A stretch of 64,000 nucleotides of DNA from Azohydromonas sediminis (GTDB taxonomy: Bacteria > Pseudomonadota > Gammaproteobacteria > Burkholderiales > Burkholderiaceae_C), in NCBI RefSeq assembly GCF_003574675.1, contig NZ_QOAZ01000008.1:62001-126000 (forward strand), read 5' to 3'. Numbering within the stretch: position 1 is the stretch's first letter; each line of letters opens with the position of its first letter. Below the pieces are notes generated by a model, which saw nothing but the letters and a program-made list of their open reading frames with translations, was not told the origin of the DNA and made no database searches. This document shows, piece after piece, positions 1-8,592 of this stretch. A program made the translations under genes and the position numbers.

Positions 1-2247
1 CGCCTGATCGTGCAGTACGCGGGCAGCGAGAAGAAGCCGGTCGACAAGCCGATCAAGCGGCTGTGGCTGCAGAGCATGACGCCGCAGGCGATCCGCGACG
101 GCTTCGCGCAGCTGCGCGACGACCGCCAGATGCAGGGCCTTGCCGCGGCGGCGCGAAGCCGCAGCGAGGCCGACTGGCTGGTGGGCATCAACGGCACGCG
201 CGCGATGACGGCGTTCAACTCGCGCGACGGCGGCTTCTTCCTGACCACCGTCGGGCGCGTGCAGACGCCCACGCTGTCGATCGTCGTCGAGCGCGAGGAG
301 AAGATCCGCAAGCACGTCGCGCGCCCGTACTGGGAGGTCAAGGCCACGTTCGACGCGCAGGCCGGGCAATATGAGGGCAAGTGGTTCGACCCCGCCTTCA
401 AGAAAGGTGACGATCCCGACGCGCGCGCCGACCGCGTGTGGGACGAGGCTGCCGCGCAGGCCATCGCCGACGCGTGCCGCGGCCAGCCCGCGCGCGTCGT
501 CGAGGAGGCCAAGCCGAGCTCGCAGGCCAGCCCGCTGCTGTACGACCTGACGACGCTGCAGCGCGAGGCCAACTCGCGCTTCGGCTTCAGCGCGAAGACG
601 ACGCTCGCGCTCGCGCAGGCGCTCTACGAGAAGCACAAGGTGCTGACCTACCCGCGCACCGACTCGCGCCACCTGCCCGAGGACTACCTCGGCGTCGTCA
701 GGAAGACCTTCGAGACGATCGCCGACGAGGACCTGCCCGGGCCGCTGCGCGACCTCGCGAAGCACGCGCGCTTCGCGCTCAACGAAGGCTACGTCAAGCC
801 GAGCAAGCGCGTGTTCGACAACGCGAAGGTGTCGGACCACTTCGCGATCATCCCGACACTGCAGGCGCCGAAGGCGCTGACCGAGGCCGAGGCCAAGCTG
901 TACGACCTCGTCGTCAAGCGCTTCCTCGCCGTGTTCTACCCGAGCGCCGAGTACCTGGTGACGACGCGCACGAGCACCGTCGAGCGCGACGGCAAGGCCT
1001 ACGCCTTCCAGACCAGCGGCAAGGTGCTCGTCAACCCCGGCTGGCTCGCCGTCTACGGCAAGGAGGCGCAGGAGGAGGACGCGAACCTGGTGCCGGTGCA
1101 GCCCGGCGAGGTCGTGAGGACCGAGAGCGTCGACGTCGTGGCCCTCAAGACGCGCCCGCCGGCACGCTACACCGAGGCGACGCTGCTCAGCGCGATGGAA
1201 GGCGCGGGCAAGCTGATCGACGACGACGAGCTGCGCGAGGCGATGGCCGAGAAGGGGCTGGGCACGCCGGCCACGCGCGCGGCGATCATCGAAGGGCTGA
1301 TCGCCGAGAAGTACCTCGTGCGCGAGGGCCGCGAGCTGGTGCCCACCGCGAAGGCATTCCAGCTGATGACGCTGCTGCGCGGGCTCGGCGTCGAGGACCT
1401 GACCCGCCCCGAGCTGACCGGCAACTGGGAGTACCAGCTCGCGCAGATGGAGCACGGCAAGCTCTCGCGCGAGGCCTTCATGGCCGAGATCGCGAAGATG
1501 GCCGAGCGCATCGTGAAGAAGGCCAAGGAGTACGACCGCGACACGATCCCGGGCGACTACGCGACGCTCGCCACCCCGTGCCCGAACTGCGGCGGCGTCG
1601 TCAAGGAGAACTACCGCCGCTTCGTCTGCACCGGCCGCGACGGCGGTGAAGGCTGCGGCTTCTCGATCACGAAGATCCCGGCCGGCCGTCCGTTCGAGAT
1701 CGCCGAGGCCGAGGTCTTGCTGCGCGACAAGAAGATCGGCCCGCTCGAGGGCTTCCGCTCGAAAGCCGGCTGGCCGTTCACCGCCGAGCTGCGCCTCGTG
1801 CACGATCCCGAGATCGCCAACTGGCGGCTCGAGTTCGACTTCGGCGAGGACGCGAAGCAGGCCGAGGGCGCCGGCGAGCCGGTCGACTTCTCGGGCCAGG
1901 CCTCGCTCGGGCCCTGCCCGAAGTGCAAGGGCCACGTCTACGAGCACGGCACGAGCTACGTGTGCGAGCACGCCGTCGGGCCGCACCCGACCTGCGACTT
2001 CAAGAGCGGCAAGATCATCCTGCAGCAGCCCGTCGCGCGCGAGGAGATGAGCAAGCTGCTGGCCACCGGCAGGACCAGCCTGCTGGAGAATTTCGTCTCG
2101 AACAAGACGCGGCGCAAGTTCAAGGCCTACCTCGCGTGGGACGCGAAGGAGGGCAAGGTCGGCTTCGAGTTCGAGCCGCGCGCCGCGAAAGTGCCAGCCA
2201 AGAAGGCCGCGGCGAAGAAGGCCGCGGCGAAGCCGGCCGGCGCATAG
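1..2247 (+). CDS. topB: DNA topoisomerase III, 5'-truncated by window edge
   Basis: Type IA topoisomerase that cuts and passes single strands to remove negative supercoils and decatenate. The frame is open from base 1, so the N-terminal Toprim domain lies outside the window and the GTG at 10 is not a real start. The motif LTYPRTDS carries the catalytic tyrosine (codon at 649-651), and the gate-domain motif TTVGRVQTPTLS lies near base 245. Two C-terminal zinc-ribbon modules begin with CPNC (near 1579) and CPKC (near 1915), followed by a Lys/Ala-rich basic tail. The zinc ribbons and tail are typical of the longer TopB of Burkholderiales. It is probably co-transcribed with the next gene 5 nt downstream. 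Confidence 0.95.
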   Translation, partial: RLIVQYAGSEKKPVDKPIKRLWLQSMTPQAIRDGFAQLRDDRQMQGLAAAARSRSEADWLVGINGTRAMTAFNSRDGGFFLTTVGRVQTPTLSIVVEREEKIRKHVARPYWEVKATFDAQAGQYEGKWFDPAFKKGDDPDARADRVWDEAAAQAIADACRGQPARVVEEAKPSSQASPLLYDLTTLQREANSRFGFSAKTTLALAQALYEKHKVLTYPRTDSRHLPEDYLGVVRKTFETIADEDLPGPLRDLAKHARFALNEGYVKPSKRVFDNAKVSDHFAIIPTLQAPKALTEAEAKLYDLVVKRFLAVFYPSAEYLVTTRTSTVERDGKAYAFQTSGKVLVNPGWLAVYGKEAQEEDANLVPVQPGEVVRTESVDVVALKTRPPARYTEATLLSAMEGAGKLIDDDELREAMAEKGLGTPATRAAIIEGLIAEKYLVREGRELVPTAKAFQLMTLLRGLGVEDLTRPELTGNWEYQLAQMEHGKLSREAFMAEIAKMAERIVKKAKEYDRDTIPGDYATLATPCPNCGGVVKENYRRFVCTGRDGGEGCGFSITKIPAGRPFEIAEAEVLLRDKKIGPLEGFRSKAGWPFTAELRLVHDPEIANWRLEFDFGEDAKQAEGAGEPVDFSGQASLGPCPKCKGHVYEHGTSYVCEHAVGPHPTCDFKSGKIILQQPVAREEMSKLLATGRTSLLENFVSNKTRRKFKAYLAWDAKEGKVGFEFEPRAAKVPAKKAAAKKAAAKPAGA

Positions 2248-2252
2248 CGGCG

Positions 2253-2555
2253 ATGCCTCCCTGCCTGAGGCCGCACGGCGGCGCGAGCCGGCTCGCCGTT
2301 GCCGTGGTGCCCAACGCGCGAACGTCGGCCGCCGACGGCCTGCACGACGGCGCGCTGCGCGTGCGGCTGGCCGCCCCGCCGCTCGACGGCCGCGCCAACG
2401 AGGCGCTGCGGGCCTGGCTCGCGGCGCAGCTGCACGTGCCGCAGCGCGCGGTGCGGCTCGTGCGCGGCGCGTCGTCACGGCGCAAGTGGGTCGAGATCGA
2501 CCTGCCGCCGGCCGACGTCGAGGCGTGGCTCGCGCGCGTGCTGGAGGCGGCGTGA
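2253..2555 (+). CDS. DUF167 (YggU-like) family protein
   Basis: A 100-residue protein of the DUF167/YggU family, whose function is not established. The family core is visible in the stretch around VVPNARTSAADG, in PLDGRANEALRAWLA and in the closing GASSRRKW. The ATG at 2253 was chosen because it follows the topB stop directly. The stop overlaps the GTG of the next gene (GTGA), which points to translational coupling. In related genomes such genes often sit beside membrane proteins; here the neighbour is an AEC carrier, but no functional link can be drawn. Confidence 0.85.
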   Translation: MPPCLRPHGGASRLAVAVVPNARTSAADGLHDGALRVRLAAPPLDGRANEALRAWLAAQLHVPQRAVRLVRGASSRRKWVEIDLPPADVEAWLARVLEAA

Positions 2556-3520
2556 CCGCGGCGATCTACGCCAAGCTGGCGGCGATCTTCGCCACCATCG
2601 CGCTGGGCTGGATCGCGGCGCGCGCGCGCTGGCTCGGAGACGCGCACGGCGGCACCGCGGTGCGCGTGCTGTCGGCGGCGGCGTTCAACCTGTTCGTGCC
2701 GGCACTGCTGTTTCGCACGATGGCGCGGCTCGAGCTGGCGGCGCTGCCGTGGCGCACGCTGGCGGCGTACTTCGTGCCGGCGTGCACGTGGCTGCTGGCG
2801 GTGTACTGGGTGCAAAGGCGCGCGGCGGCCGCACACGGCCCGGCGGCGCCGGCCACGCGCGCGATCGGCGCGACCTACGGCAACGCGCTGCAGCTGGGCA
2901 TCCCGCTGGCGGCGGCACTGTTCGGCGAGGCCGGGCTGGGCATCCACATCGCGCTGGTCAGCGTGCACGGGCTGATCCTGCTGACGCTGCTGACGGTGCT
3001 CGTCGAGAGCGACCTCGCGCGCGTCGACCACCGTGCGACCTGGGGCTCGACGCTGCGCTCGACGGTGCGCAACACCGTCGTCCACCCCGTCGTGCTGCCG
3101 GTGCTCGCCGGGCTGGCGTGGAACGTGGCGGGCTTCGGGCTGCCGGGCGTCGTCGACGAGGCGCTGCGCGGGCTCGGCGCGGCGGTGGTGCCGGTGTGCC
3201 TGGTGCTGATCGGCGCGTCGCTGCACGCCTACGACCTCAAGGGCGGGCTGGCCGGTGCGGCGGCGCTCGCGGCGGTCAAGCTGCTCGGGCTGCCGCTGGT
3301 CGTGCTCGCCGTCGCGCACTGGGGCTTCGGGCTCGAGGGCACGCCGCTGGCGGTCGTCGTGATGATGGCCGCGCTCCCGGTGGGCAGCAACGCGCTGCTG
3401 TTCGCGCAGCGCTACGGCACGCTGCAGGCCGAGGCCAGCGCGGCGATCGTGCTGTCGACGCTGGCCTTCGTCGCGTCGGCCACGCTGTGGCTCGCGGTGC
3501 TGGGCTGGATCGAGCGCTGA
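2552..3520 (+). CDS. AEC (auxin efflux carrier) family transporter
   Basis: A 322-residue inner-membrane protein with about ten hydrophobic segments, starting GTG at 2552 and overlapping the previous stop by 4 nt. Segments such as [18 protein letters not shown] and [19 protein letters not shown] match the AEC/BART family, where asparagine and proline break membrane helices. Bacterial members export or take up small organic acids such as malate or malonate. The substrate cannot be read from the sequence. The family call is secure, the function is not. Confidence 0.85.
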   Translation: MTAAIYAKLAAIFATIALGWIAARARWLGDAHGGTAVRVLSAAAFNLFVPALLFRTMARLELAALPWRTLAAYFVPACTWLLAVYWVQRRAAAAHGPAAPATRAIGATYGNALQLGIPLAAALFGEAGLGIHIALVSVHGLILLTLLTVLVESDLARVDHRATWGSTLRSTVRNTVVHPVVLPVLAGLAWNVAGFGLPGVVDEALRGLGAAVVPVCLVLIGASLHAYDLKGGLAGAAALAAVKLLGLPLVVLAVAHWGFGLEGTPLAVVVMMAALPVGSNALLFAQRYGTLQAEASAAIVLSTLAFVASATLWLAVLGWIER

Positions 3521-3562
3521 GCGCCGGCGCGCGCCGCGGCGCACGCGCCGCCGGGGCTTTGC

Positions 3563-3568
3563 GACAAT
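3563..3568 (+). promoter_or_regulatory. -10-like hexamer GACAAT close to proA start
   Basis: GACAAT lies 7 nt before the proA ATG at 3576, with no Shine-Dalgarno sequence between. Initiation about 7 nt downstream of this hexamer would give a leaderless or almost leaderless message. No good -35 element is visible in the GC-rich DNA upstream. The same arrangement recurs at other genes in the window. Confidence 0.4.
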
Positions 3569-3575
3569 CGGCGCG

Positions 3576-4889
3576 ATGAATGCTCCAGAAGCCTTCGCGA
3601 CGACGCCGGCTCCCGCAGCGGCGACGCACGCGCTGATGCAGCGCCTCGGCGCGGCCGCACGCAGCGCCGCGGCGCGCATGGCCGCCGCACCGACGGCGGC
3701 CAAGGACGCCGCGCTGCGCGCGCTCGCGCGCCGGCTGCGCGACGACGCGGCGGCGCTGCAGGCCGCCAACGCGCGCGACATCGCCGCGGCCGAGGCGGCC
3801 GGCCTGGCCGCACCGCTCGTCGACCGCCTGCGGCTGACACCGAAAGTCATCGCGACCGTGGCCGAGGGCTGCGAGCAGATCGCCGCGATGCCCGACCCGG
3901 TCGGCGAGATCGGCGACGTCAAGCGCCGGCCGAGCGGCATCAGCGTCGGGCGCATGCGCGTGCCGATCGGCGTGTTCGGGATGATCTACGAGAGCCGCCC
4001 GAACGTGACGATCGAGGCCGCGTCGCTGGCGATCAAGAGCGGCAACGCGTGCATCCTGCGCGGCGGCTCGGAGGCCATCCACTCCAACGTCGCGCTGTGG
4101 AAGACGGTGCAGGCGGCGCTGGACGACGCCGGCCTGCCGCCGCAGGCCGTGCAGCTCGTCGAGACGACCGACCGCGCTGCGGTCGGGCACCTGATCGCGA
4201 TGCCCGAGTTCGTCGACGTCGTCATCCCGCGCGGCGGCAAGGGCCTGATCGAGCGCATCAGCGCCGAGGCGAAGGTGCCCGTCATCAAGCACCTCGACGG
4301 CAACTGCCACGTCTACGTCGACGCCGAGGTCGACCTCGAGCTGGCGGTGAGGGTCACCGACAACGCGAAGACGCAGAAGTACAGCCCGTGCAACGCCGCC
4401 GAGTCGCTGCTCGTGCACGCGAAGCAGGCCGCGGCGTTCCTGCCGCGCATCGGTGCCGTGTTCGCCGCCAAGGGCGTCGAGATGCGCTGCTGCCCGCGCA
4501 GCAAGGCGCTGCTGCAGATGGTCGCCGGCGCGCGCGTCGTCGACGCGACCGAGCAGGACTGGGCCGAGGAATACCTCGCGCCGGTCATCAGCGTCAAGGT
4601 CGTCGACTCGCTCGACGAGGCGATCGCGCACGTCAACCGCTACGGCTCGCACCACACCGACGCGATCCTGACGACGAACCACTCGAACGCGATGCGCTTC
4701 CTGCGCGAGGTCGATTCGGCCAGCGTGATGGTCAACGCGAGCACCCGCTTCGCCGACGGCTTCGAGTACGGTCTGGGCGCCGAGATCGGCATCAGCACCG
4801 ACAAGCTGCATGCGCGCGGTCCGGTCGGCCTCGAGGGGCTGACCTCGCTGAAGTGGATCGTGCTCGGCCAGGGCGAGGTGCGCGGCTGA
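3576..4889 (+). CDS. proA: Gamma-glutamyl phosphate reductase
   Basis: Second enzyme of proline synthesis: NADPH-dependent reduction of gamma-glutamyl phosphate to glutamate semialdehyde in the cytosol. The 437 residues have the normal length plus a short Ala-rich N-terminus. The catalytic cysteine is Cys272 in [12 protein letters not shown], and the family signature around [17 protein letters not shown] is intact. IYESRPNVT near residue 140 and ILRGGSEA near 165 are also typical. proB is not adjacent, as is usual in Burkholderiales. The LemA-family gene begins 16 nt downstream. Confidence 0.97.
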   Translation: MNAPEAFATTPAPAAATHALMQRLGAAARSAAARMAAAPTAAKDAALRALARRLRDDAAALQAANARDIAAAEAAGLAAPLVDRLRLTPKVIATVAEGCEQIAAMPDPVGEIGDVKRRPSGISVGRMRVPIGVFGMIYESRPNVTIEAASLAIKSGNACILRGGSEAIHSNVALWKTVQAALDDAGLPPQAVQLVETTDRAAVGHLIAMPEFVDVVIPRGGKGLIERISAEAKVPVIKHLDGNCHVYVDAEVDLELAVRVTDNAKTQKYSPCNAAESLLVHAKQAAAFLPRIGAVFAAKGVEMRCCPRSKALLQMVAGARVVDATEQDWAEEYLAPVISVKVVDSLDEAIAHVNRYGSHHTDAILTTNHSNAMRFLREVDSASVMVNASTRFADGFEYGLGAEIGISTDKLHARGPVGLEGLTSLKWIVLGQGEVRG

Positions 4890-4905
4890 GACCCGCGCCG
4901 GCCGC

Positions 4906-5451
4906 ATGACCGCGGGCGAGCTGCTGCCGGTCGTCGTTGTCGCGGTGCTGGCGCTGTGGATGTTCGGCGCCTACAACCGCCTCGTCGCGTTGCGCCACGC
5001 GATCCACACGGCCTGGGGCCATATCGACGAGCAGCTGCGCCGCCGCGGCGACGCGCTGCCGCGGCTGGTGCAGGCGCTGCGTGCGCCGCTGGTGGCCGAG
5101 GCGCGCGCGCTCGACGCCGTCGTCGAGGCGCACGCGCAGGCGCAGGCGGCGGCCGAGCGCGTCGCGCGCAAGCCGACGGCCCCCGACGCGCTGCCGGCGT
5201 TCGCGCGCGGCGACGCGGCGCTGTCGTCGGCGATCGAGCGGCTGCTCGCGCTCGTCGACCAGCAGCCCGCGCTGCGCGAGCACGACGACGTCGCCGCGCT
5301 GCTGCGCGAGCTGCACGACGCCGACCTGCGCATCGCGTTCGCGCGCACCGCGTTCAACGACGCGGTCGACGCCTACAACGCCGCGATCGCGCAGTTCCCG
5401 ACACGGCTGCTCGGGCCGCTGTACGGGTTCGCCGCCGCGGCGCGCTGGTAG
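4906..5451 (+). CDS. LemA family protein
   Basis: A 181-residue protein with one N-terminal membrane segment (residues 7-20) followed by the LemA signature YNRLVALRHAIHTAWGHID and QLRRRGDALPRLV, then a helical bundle ending in a conserved YNAAIAQFPTRLLG. LemA proteins are small membrane-anchored proteins of unclear role. The third helix region is Ala/Arg-rich and diverged. It sits 16 nt behind proA and may share its transcript. The family call is good, the function unknown. Confidence 0.85.
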   Translation: MTAGELLPVVVVAVLALWMFGAYNRLVALRHAIHTAWGHIDEQLRRRGDALPRLVQALRAPLVAEARALDAVVEAHAQAQAAAERVARKPTAPDALPAFARGDAALSSAIERLLALVDQQPALREHDDVAALLRELHDADLRIAFARTAFNDAVDAYNAAIAQFPTRLLGPLYGFAAAARW

Positions 5452-5510
5452 CGTCGCGCCGGCTCTTGGGACATTCCCCGATTTCGCGTCGATCGGCGCG
5501 TGGGGGGGGT

Positions 5511-5539
5511 TTGTGGCGCCCGGCGACGCGATCGACAAT
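5511..5539 (+). promoter_or_regulatory. Probable promoter of the cytochrome c / fccB pair
   Basis: TTGTGG (5511-5516) and GACAAT (5534-5539) are separated by exactly 17 nt, a good sigma-70 match in otherwise GC-rich DNA. A run of eight G (5502-5509) lies just upstream of the -35. The predicted leader is about 50 nt and carries an AAGGAG ribosome site at 5581-5586 for the GTG at 5596. Confidence 0.5.
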
Positions 5540-5595
5540 CGGCGCCGACCGCCGCCGCGCGCCGTGCCGGCGGCGCCACCAAGGAGACCGTTCAC

Positions 5596-5934
5596 GTGAC
5601 ACCGACCTCTGCCTTCGCCGCCCGGGTGCGCCGCGCCGGGTGGGTCCTGGGCCTGGCGCTCGGCGCCGCCCCCGCGCTCGCGCAGGACGCGCAGGCGCTG
5701 TACGTCAAGGCGCTGGCCGCCACCTGCGCGAACTGCCACGGCACGTTCGGCCGCGGCATCGACACCGGCGAGGTGCCGGCGCTGGCCGGCATGCCCGCAA
5801 CCTACATGGTCGCGCAGATGCAGGCGTTCAAGAAGGGCGAGCGCCCGGCCACCGTGATGCACCAGCTGGCCAAGGGCTTCAGCGACGAGCAGATCCAGCA
5901 GATCGCCGCCTACTTCGCGGCGCAGAAGAAGTGA
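5596..5934 (+). CDS. Single-haem class I cytochrome c, probable sulfide dehydrogenase cytochrome subunit
   Basis: A 112-residue periplasmic c-type cytochrome. Residues 1-29 form a Sec signal peptide ending ALAQ. The haem-binding site is CANCH at 44-48, and methionines near 67 and 74 are candidates for the sixth ligand. The GTG start at 5596 is chosen because AAGGAG lies 9 nt upstream and it gives an intact signal peptide. The flavoprotein gene follows 11 nt downstream, so this is very likely its electron acceptor (FccA or SoxE type). It has one haem, unlike the two-haem Allochromatium FccA. Confidence 0.85.
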   Translation: MTPTSAFAARVRRAGWVLGLALGAAPALAQDAQALYVKALAATCANCHGTFGRGIDTGEVPALAGMPATYMVAQMQAFKKGERPATVMHQLAKGFSDEQIQQIAAYFAAQKK

Positions 5935-5945
5935 AGGGGGGCACG

Positions 5946-7217
5946 ATGCAACGACGCGAATGGCTGGCCGGCGCCGCAGCGCTGGGGGGCTTGGGGCTGG
6001 CCGGCTGCGCCAGCGTGGGCGTGCCGGGCAAGACGCGCGTGCTCGTCGTCGGCGGCGGCTACGGCGGCGCGACGGCGGCCAAGTACGTGCGCTTGTTCTC
6101 GAACTACACCGTCGACGTCGTGCTCGTCGAGCCGAACGAGAACTTCGTCAGCTGCCCGATCAGCAACGTCGTGCTCGGCGGCACGCGCACGATGGCCGAC
6201 ATCACGCGGCCGTACTCGACGCTCGAGAAGAACCACGGCGTGCGCATCGTGCGCGACATGGTCGCGTCGATCGACCCGGCGAAGAAGGTCGCCACGCTGG
6301 CGTCGGGCCCGACGATCGCCTACGACAAGATGATCCTCGCGCCGGGCATCGACCTGCAGTTCGACACCGTCGAGGGGCTGCGCGCGGCCAACGCCGACGG
6401 CCGCGTGCTGCACGCGTGGAAGGCGGGTGCGGAGACGGCCGCGCTGCGCCGCCAGCTCGAGGCGATGCCCGACGGCGGCGTCTACGTGCTGTCGATCCCG
6501 CTGGCGCCGTACCGCTGCCCGCCGGGGCCCTACGAGCGCGCGTGCCAGGTCGCGAGCTACTTCAAGTCGGCCAAGCCGCGCTCGAAGGTGCTGGTGCTCG
6601 ACGCCAACCCCGACGTCACGTCGAAGGGGCCGCTGTTCAAGAAGGCCTGGGCCGACCTGTACCGCGGCATCGTCGAGTACCGCAGCGGGCAGAAGGTGGT
6701 CGGCGTCGACGCGGCGCGCAAGACGCTCAAGCTCGAGGTCGGCGACGACGTGCGCGGCGACGTGCTCAACGTCGTGCCGCAGCAGCGCGCCGGGCTGCTC
6801 GCGGTGCAGACGGGGCTGGCGACCGCGAATGCGCGCTGGTGCCCGGTCGACTACCTGACGTTCGAGTCGACGGTGGCCAAGGACATCCACGTGATCGGCG
6901 ACTCGATCCTGCTCGCGCCGGCGATGCCCAAGAGCGGCCACATGGCCAACAGCCACGCCAAGGTCGCGGCCGCGGCCGTCGTCGCGCGGCTCGCGGGCTG
7001 GCCCGTCAACCCGGCGCCGATGCTGACCAACACCTGCTACAGCTTCGTCGACGCGAGCAACGTCGTGCACGTGGCCAGCGTCCACGCGTACGACCCGGTC
7101 GACAAGACGTTCAAGACGGTGCCCGGCTCGGGCGGCCTGTCGCCGGCGGCCAACGAGAAGGAAGGGCTGTACGCCTGGAACTGGGCGCGCACGATCTGGT
7201 CGGACATGCTGGTGTGA
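5946..7217 (+). CDS. fccB: Flavocytochrome c sulfide dehydrogenase, flavoprotein subunit
   Basis: A 423-residue FAD-dependent oxidoreductase that should oxidise sulfide to sulfur or polysulfide in the periplasm and pass electrons to the preceding cytochrome. It has the dinucleotide fold VLVVGGGYGGATAAKYV (33-49). Cys70 in FVSCPISN matches the cysteine that binds FAD covalently in Allochromatium FccB, and Cys191 with Cys364 fit the redox disulfide pair. The N-terminus QRREWLAG looks like a twin-arginine motif and runs into a lipobox, LAGC at 18-21, so export as a Tat lipoprotein is possible. SoxF is the alternative name. No other sox genes are in the window. Confidence 0.88.
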   Translation: MQRREWLAGAAALGGLGLAGCASVGVPGKTRVLVVGGGYGGATAAKYVRLFSNYTVDVVLVEPNENFVSCPISNVVLGGTRTMADITRPYSTLEKNHGVRIVRDMVASIDPAKKVATLASGPTIAYDKMILAPGIDLQFDTVEGLRAANADGRVLHAWKAGAETAALRRQLEAMPDGGVYVLSIPLAPYRCPPGPYERACQVASYFKSAKPRSKVLVLDANPDVTSKGPLFKKAWADLYRGIVEYRSGQKVVGVDAARKTLKLEVGDDVRGDVLNVVPQQRAGLLAVQTGLATANARWCPVDYLTFESTVAKDIHVIGDSILLAPAMPKSGHMANSHAKVAAAAVVARLAGWPVNPAPMLTNTCYSFVDASNVVHVASVHAYDPVDKTFKTVPGSGGLSPAANEKEGLYAWNWARTIWSDMLV

Positions 7218-7230
7218 CCAACCCGGACCG

Positions 7231-7255
7231 GGCGGCCTGCGGCCGCCTCTTCCTC
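7231..7255 (+). terminator. Possible terminator after fccB
   Basis: GGCGGCC-TGC-GGCCGCC (7231-7247) forms a 7-bp hairpin followed by the pyrimidine stretch TCTTCCT. A second inverted repeat, with stems GCCTGCGC (7268-7275) and GCGCAGGC (7280-7287), follows. The U-run is poor, so termination is only likely. The 136-nt region between fccB and the converging BLUF gene holds nothing else that I can see. Confidence 0.4.
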
Positions 7256-7353
7256 GAGGGGGGTAGCGCCTGCGCAGCGGCGCAGGCGGCTCCGCGGCAG
7301 CGGCTCGACCAGGGCCTGCCGCGGCCACCCTCGCGCCGCAGCGCCAGTCCGGC

Positions 7354-7779
7354 TCAGGACTGGCCCATCACCGACGCGGTCGAGACGAGTTCCTCGAAAA
7401 GCGCCATCGACACCTTGCCGCTGACGGCGTAGGGGTCGAGCGTCGCGCGCTCGGAGTACTTCAGCAGCAGCGCCGGGTTCAGGCGGTGCATGTTGACCTG
7501 GCCCATCGACCAGTTCGCGAAGCGGCGCTCGCCGATCTCCTCGTAGCTCAGCAGCACGACGTCAGTGTGCCGCGCATCGCCGACGATGCGGTTGTACAGC
7601 CGGTTGACGGCGCTGCGGCCGCCTTCGAGCACCTGGATGAACACGCCCTCGGAGTAGCACAGCACGCCGGTGATGCCGTGCGACGGGTTGTTGGTCTTGG
7701 ACTTGCGCAGGATCGCGAGCAGATCGTCGTCGTCGACGGCGTCGACGGCGCGGCTGGCATACATCAGGCGCACGAGCAT
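7354..7779 (-). CDS. BLUF-domain blue-light sensor
   Basis: A 141-residue protein that is almost entirely a BLUF domain, binding FAD and sensing blue light. The key residues are present: Tyr7 in RLMYASRA, Asn31 in the KTNN stretch, GITGVLCY, Gln49 in FIQVLEGG, and Trp90/Met92 in ANWSMG. A short C-terminal tail of about 45 residues carries no recognisable output domain, so signalling must pass to a partner. Its AAGGAG ribosome site (7788-7793) overlaps the end of folE, 13 nt upstream, so both are one operon. No EAL or GGDEF partner is adjacent. Confidence 0.93.
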   Translation of the reverse strand: MLVRLMYASRAVDAVDDDDLLAILRKSKTNNPSHGITGVLCYSEGVFIQVLEGGRSAVNRLYNRIVGDARHTDVVLLSYEEIGERRFANWSMGQVNMHRLNPALLLKYSERATLDPYAVSGKVSMALFEELVSTASVMGQS

Positions 7780-7792
7780 GGTGGCGGCTCCT

Positions 7793-8521
7793 TCAGGCGG
7801 TCTTCTTGCTCAGCAGCGACAGGAATTCGCGGCGCAGGTTCGCATCCTTCAGGAACGCGCCGCGCATCACCGAGTTGACCATCATCGACTCGTCGTCCTT
7901 GACGCCACGCCAGTGCATGCAGAAGTGGTCGGCCTCCATCACGATCGCCAGGCCGTCGGGCTTGACGCGCTCCTGCAGCTCGTTGGCCAGCATCGTCACG
8001 GCTTCCTCCTGGATCTGCGGCCGCGCCATGATCCACTCGCAGATGCGCGCGTACTTGCTCAGCCCGATCAGGTTCGAGAACTCGTTGGGCAGCACGCCGA
8101 TCCACACGCGCCCGAGGATCGGGCACAGGTGGTGCGAGCAGGCGCTGCGCACCTTGATCGGGCCGACGATCATCAGCTCGTTGAGCCGTTCGGCATTGGG
8201 GAACTCGGTCACCGAGGGCATCGGGCGGTAGCGGCCGGCGAACACCTCGTCGATGAACATCTTGGCCACGCGCTTGGCGGTGTCGTTGGTGTTGTGGTCG
8301 TTGTCGGTGTCGATCACGAGCGCGCGCAGAACCTCGTGCATCTTGGCCTGCACTTCGGCCTTCAGTTCGTCGAGCTCGCCGGGCTCGATGTGGTCGGCGA
8401 TGTTGTCGTTGGCGTGGAAGCGGCACTCGGCGCTGACCAGGCGGTAGCGGATGCGTTCCGAGGCCGGCAGCCGGGCGAGCTCTTCCTCGCTGCGAAAGAT
8501 CGGTGTCGCGCTGGAGGACAT
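7793..8521 (-). CDS. folE: GTP cyclohydrolase I
   Basis: First enzyme of tetrahydrofolate synthesis, converting GTP to dihydroneopterin triphosphate and formate. It has 242 residues. Zinc ligands are Cys128 and His131 in SACSHHLCP and Cys201 in DHFCMHWRG. The signature DNDHNTNDTAKRVAKMF covers residues 73-89. The ATG at 8521 was chosen over further upstream codons because a strong GGAGGAGGG sits 4 nt upstream. The N-terminal 40 residues are variable. The BLUF gene follows directly in the same transcript. Confidence 0.95.
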   Translation of the reverse strand: MSSSATPIFRSEEELARLPASERIRYRLVSAECRFHANDNIADHIEPGELDELKAEVQAKMHEVLRALVIDTDNDHNTNDTAKRVAKMFIDEVFAGRYRPMPSVTEFPNAERLNELMIVGPIKVRSACSHHLCPILGRVWIGVLPNEFSNLIGLSKYARICEWIMARPQIQEEAVTMLANELQERVKPDGLAIVMEADHFCMHWRGVKDDESMMVNSVMRGAFLKDANLRREFLSLLSKKTA

Positions 8522-8592
8522 GCACCCTCCTCCGTCAGTCCAGGGAGCGCCGATTGTGACGGCCCCGCCTGCCGCGCGCATAGACTGCCGCG

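Noticed and set aside
10-2247. GTG at base 10 as the real topB start
   Set aside because: The frame is open to base 1 and the Toprim domain is missing, so the gene is cut by the window edge.
5502-5509. G8 tract as a phase-variation switch of fccAB
   Set aside because: It is outside the coding sequence and outside the promoter spacer, so an on/off effect is not supported; kept only as a low-interest note.
7261-7300. The palindrome behind fccB as another copy of the hutH repeat
   Set aside because: It has a similar style (paired GC-rich palindromes) but the stems differ, so membership of the same family cannot be claimed by eye.
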